A stretch of 64,000 nt of DNA from Streptomyces sp. GQFP (GTDB lineage: Bacteria > Actinomycetota > Actinomycetes > Streptomycetales > Streptomycetaceae): the NCBI RefSeq assembly GCF_021545335.1, contig NZ_CP089312.1:6572001-6636000 (forward strand), written 5' to 3'. Shown one piece after another: positions 59,800 through 64,000 of this stretch. Position numbers and translations under genes: made by a program. The notes below the pieces were generated by a model. That model saw only the letters and a list, made by a program, of their open reading frames with translations. It was not told where the DNA came from and searched no databases. Numbering within the stretch: the stretch's first letter is position 1; each line of letters opens with the position of its first letter.

Positions 59800-59896
59800 T
59801 AACGCCGCCCCCGGCACATGCCGGTTGGCCGGTAACCACTGTCGTGACACGGCAACGCACGCATGAACGCATCTGGCGCGGAGGCTGGAGGCACAA

Positions 59897-61024
59897 ATGA
59901 CTACGACGACCGAACAGACACCGGAACCCGAGGGCCCCCCGGACAACGGCCCCCGGCCCGCCCGGCTCATCCAGAACGAGGCCACCACCGAGATCCCCGT
60001 CCACCTGCTGTTCCGCGACGAACCCGACCCGGTGTCGATGCCGCTGCGGCCGGCCGTCGTCGGGCGCAGGCAGGGTACGGGCGAGCAGCCGCGCGTCCGC
60101 AGACCCGCACCGGCCACGCCGCGCCCGGCGGTCCCGGCGGTCGACCCCGACCTGGTGGAGCGCCCGGCGCGGGTGCTGCCGGGCACGGTGGGCGTGCTCG
60201 CCGGTGTCACCGGGCTGGCCGGGGACGTGCTCACCTCCTGGTGGGCGGGCGCGCTGCCGCCCCTCGCGGTGGAGGCGCTGCGGCTCCCGGCGACCTACGC
60301 GGGCGCCGGTCCCGGTCCCGCCCAGTGGGCGGCGTACGCCGGGGCAGGCGCCCTCGGCCTGTTCGGCTTCGGCGGGCTGGCGCGCGGGCGGACCGGACGG
60401 GCCTGGGTGCTGGGCCTGTTCGGCCGCTACCGGGGGACGGTCCGGCGCACCGGCCTGCTGTGGGTCAACCCACTCCTCCTGCGCAACCGGGTCGACGTAC
60501 GGCTGCGGCACTGGCGCGGCGAGCCGATGCCGGCGGCCGACGCGAACGGGGTCGCGCTGCGGGTCGTCGTCCTGGTGGTGTGGCGGGTGCGGGACACCGC
60601 GCGGGCCACGCTCGGCGTCGAGGACCACGAGACGTATCTGCGCGAGTGCGTCGAGGCGGCGCTCGTGCGGGTGCCGGTGGAGATGCCGGGCGCTGGGCGG
60701 CGGGCGATGGAGGTAGCCGGGGAGGCGCTGACCAGGGTGGTCGCGGCGGACACGGCGCCGGTCGGCCTGGAGGTGTTCTCCGTACTGCCGGTCCGGGTCG
60801 AGTACGCGCCCGAGGTCGCCGCCGCGATGACCCGCCGCCGTATCGCCGCCCTGGACGCCCAGCACCGGGCCGCCGCGCTCACCTCGGTCGTCGACTCGGT
60901 GGAGGACACGGTGACCCGGCTGACCATGCGCGGCCTGGTCGAACTGGACGACTACGAACGCAAGGTGCTGGTGAAGGACCTGACGGTCGCGTTCTGCGCG
61001 GGGCGGAGCGAGCCGGGGCCGTGA
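59897..61024 (+). CDS. SPFH (band 7/stomatin-like) domain membrane protein
   Basis: The product has 375 residues. A basic proline-rich N-terminus is followed by two hydrophobic segments (about 95-115 and 140-160). The SPFH domain shows LLWVNPLLLRNRVDVRLRHW, VALRVVVLVVWRVRDTARAT and YLRECVEAALVRVPVEMPGA, followed by the helical EVAAAMTRRRIAALDAQHRA. SPFH proteins form membrane microdomain scaffolds, as FloT does. Its place between the peptidoglycan-binding protein and the LPMO in the csl region suggests organisation of the tip synthase complex; this is inference. GGAGG precedes the ATG. Confidence 0.88.
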   Translation: MTTTTEQTPEPEGPPDNGPRPARLIQNEATTEIPVHLLFRDEPDPVSMPLRPAVVGRRQGTGEQPRVRRPAPATPRPAVPAVDPDLVERPARVLPGTVGVLAGVTGLAGDVLTSWWAGALPPLAVEALRLPATYAGAGPGPAQWAAYAGAGALGLFGFGGLARGRTGRAWVLGLFGRYRGTVRRTGLLWVNPLLLRNRVDVRLRHWRGEPMPAADANGVALRVVVLVVWRVRDTARATLGVEDHETYLRECVEAALVRVPVEMPGAGRRAMEVAGEALTRVVAADTAPVGLEVFSVLPVRVEYAPEVAAAMTRRRIAALDAQHRAAALTSVVDSVEDTVTRLTMRGLVELDDYERKVLVKDLTVAFCAGRSEPGP

Positions 61025-61025
61025 T

Positions 61026-61037
61026 TGGTCTGGACAT
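61026..61037. promoter_or_regulatory. Chitinase/DasR-type box 1 before the LPMO gene
   Basis: TGGTCTGGACAT is a near match to TGGTCTAGACCA (DasR-responsive element) and to the TGGTCCAGACCT direct repeats before Streptomyces chitinase genes. It overlaps a possible -35 (TGGACA, 61031-61036) with TATTCT 17 bases further on (61054-61059). Confidence 0.6.
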
Positions 61038-61065
61038 GCCCAAGGGACGGTAATATTCTGATACT

Positions 61066-61077
61066 TGGTCTAGACCT
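61066..61077. promoter_or_regulatory. Chitinase/DasR-type box 2 before the LPMO gene
   Basis: TGGTCTAGACCT differs at one base from the DasR core TGGTCTAGACCA and contains the perfect palindrome GGTCTAGACC. It lies 40 bp after box 1, just downstream of the putative -10, and 46 bp before the ATG. Repression by a GntR-type regulator of N-acetylglucosamine use is expected. Confidence 0.75.
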
Positions 61078-61122
61078 GCACGCCTCACATGAACCTCCCC
61101 CACGTTCAGCAGGAGCGGCAGC

Positions 61123-61728
61123 ATGCGCAAAAAGACCAAGTTGTACGCCTCCGTGGTCGGTCTGGCCACGACCGGCGCCCTCGTCCTCACCACCGGGGGC
61201 GCCACCGGTCACGGCTACACCGACCTCCCGATCAGCAGGCAGAAGCTCTGTCAGAACGGCACCGTGACGGGCTGCGGCGACATCCAGTGGGAGCCGCAGA
61301 GCGTCGAGGGCCCCAAGGGCTTCCCGGCGGCCGGACCCGCCGACGGTCAGATCTGCTCGGCCAACCACACCAACTTCGGCGCGCTCAACCAGCCGAAGAC
61401 CCCGTCCGGCGGCACCTGGCCGGCGACGAAGGTGACGGGCGGTCAGAGCTACACCTTCCGCTGGCAGTTCACCGCCATGCACGCCACGACCGACTTCAAG
61501 TACTACGTCACGAAGTCGGGCTGGAACCAGAACCACGCCCTCGCCCGTTCGGACCTCAACCTGACCCCGTTCCTCACCGTCCCCTACAACGGCCAGCGGC
61601 CGCCGTCCACCCTCTCGCACGCGGGCACAGTGCCGTCCGGGCTCAGCGGCCGGCATGTGATCGTCGCGGTGTGGACGATCGCCGACACGGCCAACGCCTT
61701 CTACGCCTGCTCGGACGTCACGTTCTGA
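61123..61728 (+). CDS. lpmP: AA10 lytic polysaccharide monooxygenase (LpmP-like)
   Basis: The product is a 201-residue single-domain copper oxygenase. The signal peptide ends at ATG|HGYTDLP, leaving His30 as the mature N-terminus. His30 and His120 (in WQFTAMHATTDFKYYV) form the histidine brace, and Phe193 (TANAFYAC) fills the axial site. Cys43/Cys51 and Cys78/Cys196 probably pair. AA10 enzymes of this type oxidise chitin. In S. coelicolor the corresponding gene near cslA has been linked to tip-glycan deposition. GCAGGAG precedes the ATG, and two chitinase/DasR boxes lie upstream. Confidence 0.93.
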   Translation: MRKKTKLYASVVGLATTGALVLTTGGATGHGYTDLPISRQKLCQNGTVTGCGDIQWEPQSVEGPKGFPAAGPADGQICSANHTNFGALNQPKTPSGGTWPATKVTGGQSYTFRWQFTAMHATTDFKYYVTKSGWNQNHALARSDLNLTPFLTVPYNGQRPPSTLSHAGTVPSGLSGRHVIVAVWTIADTANAFYACSDVTF

Positions 61729-61767
61729 GCATTCCTTGAGCAAATCCCCGACCCCCCACGGGTACGT

Positions 61768-61806
61768 TCCCCGTACGCCCACAGGACCAGGTGAGGCGTA
61801 CGGGGA
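61768..61806 (+). terminator. Hairpin after the LPMO gene
   Basis: TCCCCGTACGCC (61768-61779) and GGCGTACGGGGA (61795-61806) form a perfect 12-bp stem with a 15-base loop, 40 bases after the stop. Confidence 0.75.
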
Positions 61807-61832
61807 GCAGTACTGAGAAACGGGGTACGGCC

Positions 61833-62375
61833 ATGGACTTCATGTTCTACGCGGGGCCGACGTTCATCATCGCGATCGCCGTCCTGATGGCGACGTTCGT
61901 GATCCGCCGGGTGCTGCGGATGCGCCGCGCCTGGAACAGCGGCCTGACCGCCGAGGCGCGCTGTCTGCGCACGTACACGACGACGAGCGGCGGCTCCGGC
62001 GACACCTCCGTGCACACGACCCTGCACCACGTCTACGAGTTCGTCGCCCGCGACGGCCGCACCGTCCGCTTCGACGAACCGCACGGCCCGGGCACGGTCA
62101 TCGAGGGCGACTACGTCACCGTCTTCTACAGCGAGGGCGAGCAGATCAACGCCACGGCACACCGCCCGAGCCCGGTCCGGCACGGGCTGGCCCTGGCCGG
62201 CGTCCTCGGGTTCCTGGGCGTGGTCGTGGTGTTCTGCGTCGGGTTCATGGTGACGTACAGCCAGGTCTTCGAGCCGATCGGCGACGTCTTCTTCGGTACG
62301 GACGACGGCGGGTACGTGGTCGACGAGCAGACGGGGGAGACGTTCCCGGCCGACGAGTTCGCGGAGATGCCGTGA
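61833..62375 (+). CDS. DUF3592-like membrane protein
   Basis: The product has 180 residues with two membrane segments: about 5-25 (YAGPTFIIAIAVLMATFVIR) and about 125-148 (LAGVLGFLGVVVVFCVGFMV). Between them lies a small extracytoplasmic or cytosolic beta domain (GLTAEARCLRTYTTTSGGSG, VYEFVARDGRTVRFDEP, VIEGDYVTVFYSEGEQINAT), the DUF3592 pattern. Function unknown. The weak GGGGTACGG region before the ATG may serve as its ribosome site. Confidence 0.8.
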   Translation: MDFMFYAGPTFIIAIAVLMATFVIRRVLRMRRAWNSGLTAEARCLRTYTTTSGGSGDTSVHTTLHHVYEFVARDGRTVRFDEPHGPGTVIEGDYVTVFYSEGEQINATAHRPSPVRHGLALAGVLGFLGVVVVFCVGFMVTYSQVFEPIGDVFFGTDDGGYVVDEQTGETFPADEFAEMP

Positions 62376-62415
62376 CCCTCCACATCTGACGGCACGTCAA
62401 TTATTGTGCGCGCTC

Positions 62416-64000
62416 ATGGAGTTCACGGAGAAGCGCACGGTCGCGGAACTCGTGGCGGCACGGTGGGGCGACCACCGTCCCGGGCTGTGGTGCGAGGACC
62501 GGACACTGACACACCACGAGGTGGCCGCGGGCGCGGCGGCCAGGGCGGCCCTGCTGAGGGACCTGCTGCCACCGTCCGCCGAACCGCATTCAGGCGTGTT
62601 GCTGGACAACACCCCTGAATATCCCCTCTGGTTGAGCGCGGCTGCCCTCGCCGGTGCCGCCGTCGCAGGCATCAACCCCACCCGCAGGGGCCCCGAGCTG
62701 GCCCGCGACATCCTGCACACCGAGTGCCCGCTCCTGATCACCACGAGCACCCACCTCCCACTTCTCACGGACCTCGAACTCCCCGGCGTACGCCTCCTGT
62801 TGACCGACACGGAGGAGTACGAGGACCTCCTGGCCCGGCATGCCGACGCCGAACCGGACCCGTCCCGCGCCACCCCCACCGACCGCCTCCTCCTCTACTT
62901 CACCTCGGGCTCGACCGGCGCGCCCAAGGCGGCGATCTGCACGCAGGGCAGACTGGCCGCCGCAGGCCAAACACTGGCCCGGACTTTCGGGGTGGGCCCG
63001 GACGACGTCCACTACATCTGCATGCCGATGTTCCACGGCAACGCGGTCATCGCGGACTGGGCCCCGGCCCTGGCGGCGGGCGCCGGGGTCGCGCTGCGCC
63101 ACCGCTTCTCGGCCTCCGGCTTCCTGACGGACGTACGCCGCTACCGGGCGACCTACTTCACGTACGTGGGCCGGGCCGTCCAGTACCTGCTGGCGACGCC
63201 CGCCCGTCCCGACGACCGGGACAACCCCCTCCGGCTGGGCTTCGGCACGGAGGCCGGGGCGGTGGACGCGGCGGCCTTCGAGCGGCGGTTCGGGGTGCGG
63301 CTGGTGGAGGGGTACGGGTCCTCGGAGGGCGGGGCGGCGGTGCGGTGGACGCCCGGGACGCCGTCCGGTGCCGTAGGCCGGGCGGCCCCGGACGACGACC
63401 TGGTCGTAGTCGACCCGGAGACCCGCACCGAGTGCCCGCCGGCCGTACTGGACGCCTCGGGCAGACTGCTCAACGGCACCGCTGCGATAGGGGAGTTGGT
63501 GAACCGGGGCCCGAACCCCTTCGAGGGCTACTGGCGCAACCCGGAGGCCGACGCGGCCCGCCGCAGGGACGGCTGGTACTGGACGGGCGACCTCTTCTAC
63601 CGCGACCCGGACGGCTTCCTCTACTTCGCGGGCCGCGCCGACGACCGGCTCCGCGTCGACAGCGAGAACCTGGCCGCCGCGACGATCGAGAACATCCTCG
63701 CCCGGTACGAGGGTGCGGTGGCCGTCGCCGTGTACGCGGTGCCGGACCCGGTCTCCGGCGACCAGGTCATGGCGACCCTGGCCGGCACGTTCGACCCCGC
63801 CGCCTTCACCGCCTTCCTGGCCGCGCAGCCCGACCTGGGGACGAAGATGGCACCCCGGTTCGTCCGGGTCGTACAGCGGATGCCGGTCACCGCGACCAAC
63901 AAGATCCACCGGGCGGGCCTCAGACGGGAGGGGTTCCGCTGCCCGGACCCGGTCTGGTGGCGCCCCTCGGAAGAGCCGACGTACCGCAGGCTGACCGGGG
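62416..64000 (+). CDS. AMP-binding acyl-CoA synthetase/ligase (3' end outside window)
   Basis: The frame opens at ATG 62416 (MEFTEKRTVAELVAARWGDH) and runs to the window edge, 528 codons, without a stop. Adenylation-domain motifs are LLLYFTSGSTGAPKAA (P-loop), MPMFHGNAVIADWAPALAAG, RLVEGYGSSEGG, WYWTGDLFYRDPDGFLYFAG with RADDRLRVDSENL, and the terminal TATNKIHRAGLR with the catalytic Lys. This fits medium/long-chain fatty acid-CoA ligases, which activate a carboxylic acid with ATP and CoA; the acid is unknown. No good ribosome site is seen before the ATG. Confidence 0.9.
   Translation, partial: MEFTEKRTVAELVAARWGDHRPGLWCEDRTLTHHEVAAGAAARAALLRDLLPPSAEPHSGVLLDNTPEYPLWLSAAALAGAAVAGINPTRRGPELARDILHTECPLLITTSTHLPLLTDLELPGVRLLLTDTEEYEDLLARHADAEPDPSRATPTDRLLLYFTSGSTGAPKAAICTQGRLAAAGQTLARTFGVGPDDVHYICMPMFHGNAVIADWAPALAAGAGVALRHRFSASGFLTDVRRYRATYFTYVGRAVQYLLATPARPDDRDNPLRLGFGTEAGAVDAAAFERRFGVRLVEGYGSSEGGAAVRWTPGTPSGAVGRAAPDDDLVVVDPETRTECPPAVLDASGRLLNGTAAIGELVNRGPNPFEGYWRNPEADAARRRDGWYWTGDLFYRDPDGFLYFAGRADDRLRVDSENLAAATIENILARYEGAVAVAVYAVPDPVSGDQVMATLAGTFDPAAFTAFLAAQPDLGTKMAPRFVRVVQRMPVTATNKIHRAGLRREGFRCPDPVWWRPSEEPTYRRLTG

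Noticed and set aside
58180-60234. 684-codon open frame on the minus strand
   Set aside because: It overlaps two well-supported plus-strand genes and the tRNA; no domain is recognisable.

Overview
The window is a stretch of a Streptomyces chromosome. The base composition is very GC-rich. The gene families are typical of that genus: DUF397 and DUF5753 regulators, stand-alone RsbW-like ATPases, class E/F sortases, and the CslA/GlxA glycan cluster. Translationally coupled ATGA/GTGA overlaps are common. Both ends cut through genes: a DUF5753 regulator on the left and an acyl-CoA ligase-like gene on the right.

Layout. 1-2.55 kb: WhiJ/AbaA-like regulatory genes (DUF5753 fragment, DUF397, XRE-DUF5753, RsbW-like ATPase). 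2.56-7.86 kb: a probable accessory defence island with a PLD-helicase-DUF3427 protein, an AT-richer DUF6602 nuclease-like protein, and an SRA-like/PD-(D/E)XK fusion that looks like a modification-dependent nuclease. 8-11.9 kb: small hypotheticals, a glyoxalase-fold protein, a secreted serine hydrolase and a secreted unknown. 12.0-24.6 kb: the metabolic centrepiece. pqqABCDE runs directly into a complete LivKHMGF-type ABC importer, then a LamG protein and a glucose/sorbosone dehydrogenase-type enzyme, all on the minus strand. A second enzyme of that type is divergent from pqqA. 24.7-39.5 kb: housekeeping and accessory enzymes, including two serine hydrolase/SDR/GNAT genes, GH30, sortase E, a YidC paralogue, a fumarylacetoacetate hydrolase-family enzyme, a lone condensation-domain protein, an F420-type LLM oxidoreductase, and a ROK regulator divergent from a Gfo/Idh oxidoreductase with a perfect operator between them. 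39.5-41.9 kb: a graveyard with tandem repeats, a frameshifted regulator, an integrase stump and another coding relic. 41.9-46.5 kb: a PIN-domain membrane protein, an LAxTG surface protein, a HAD phosphatase, a secreted protein and sortase F.

46.9-61.7 kb is the tip-glycan region: GH6 (cslZ-like), glxA, cslA, a peptidoglycan-binding NlpC/P60 protein, an SPFH protein and an AA10 LPMO. The order cslZ-glxA-cslA is interrupted by about 5.6 kb holding an L,D-transpeptidase, a divergent two-component system, and two truncated genes. Downstream of cslA lies tRNA-Lys(CTT) with a 38-bp duplicate of its 3' half, the signature of an old integration event. The LPMO gene is preceded by two chitinase/DasR-type boxes.

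A GC-rich intergenic element (core CGCGCAGTTCCCCGCG flanked by GGGGC/GCCCC) occurs at least nine times, mostly between convergent genes. All identifications come from reading sequence and recalled family knowledge; no database search was run.
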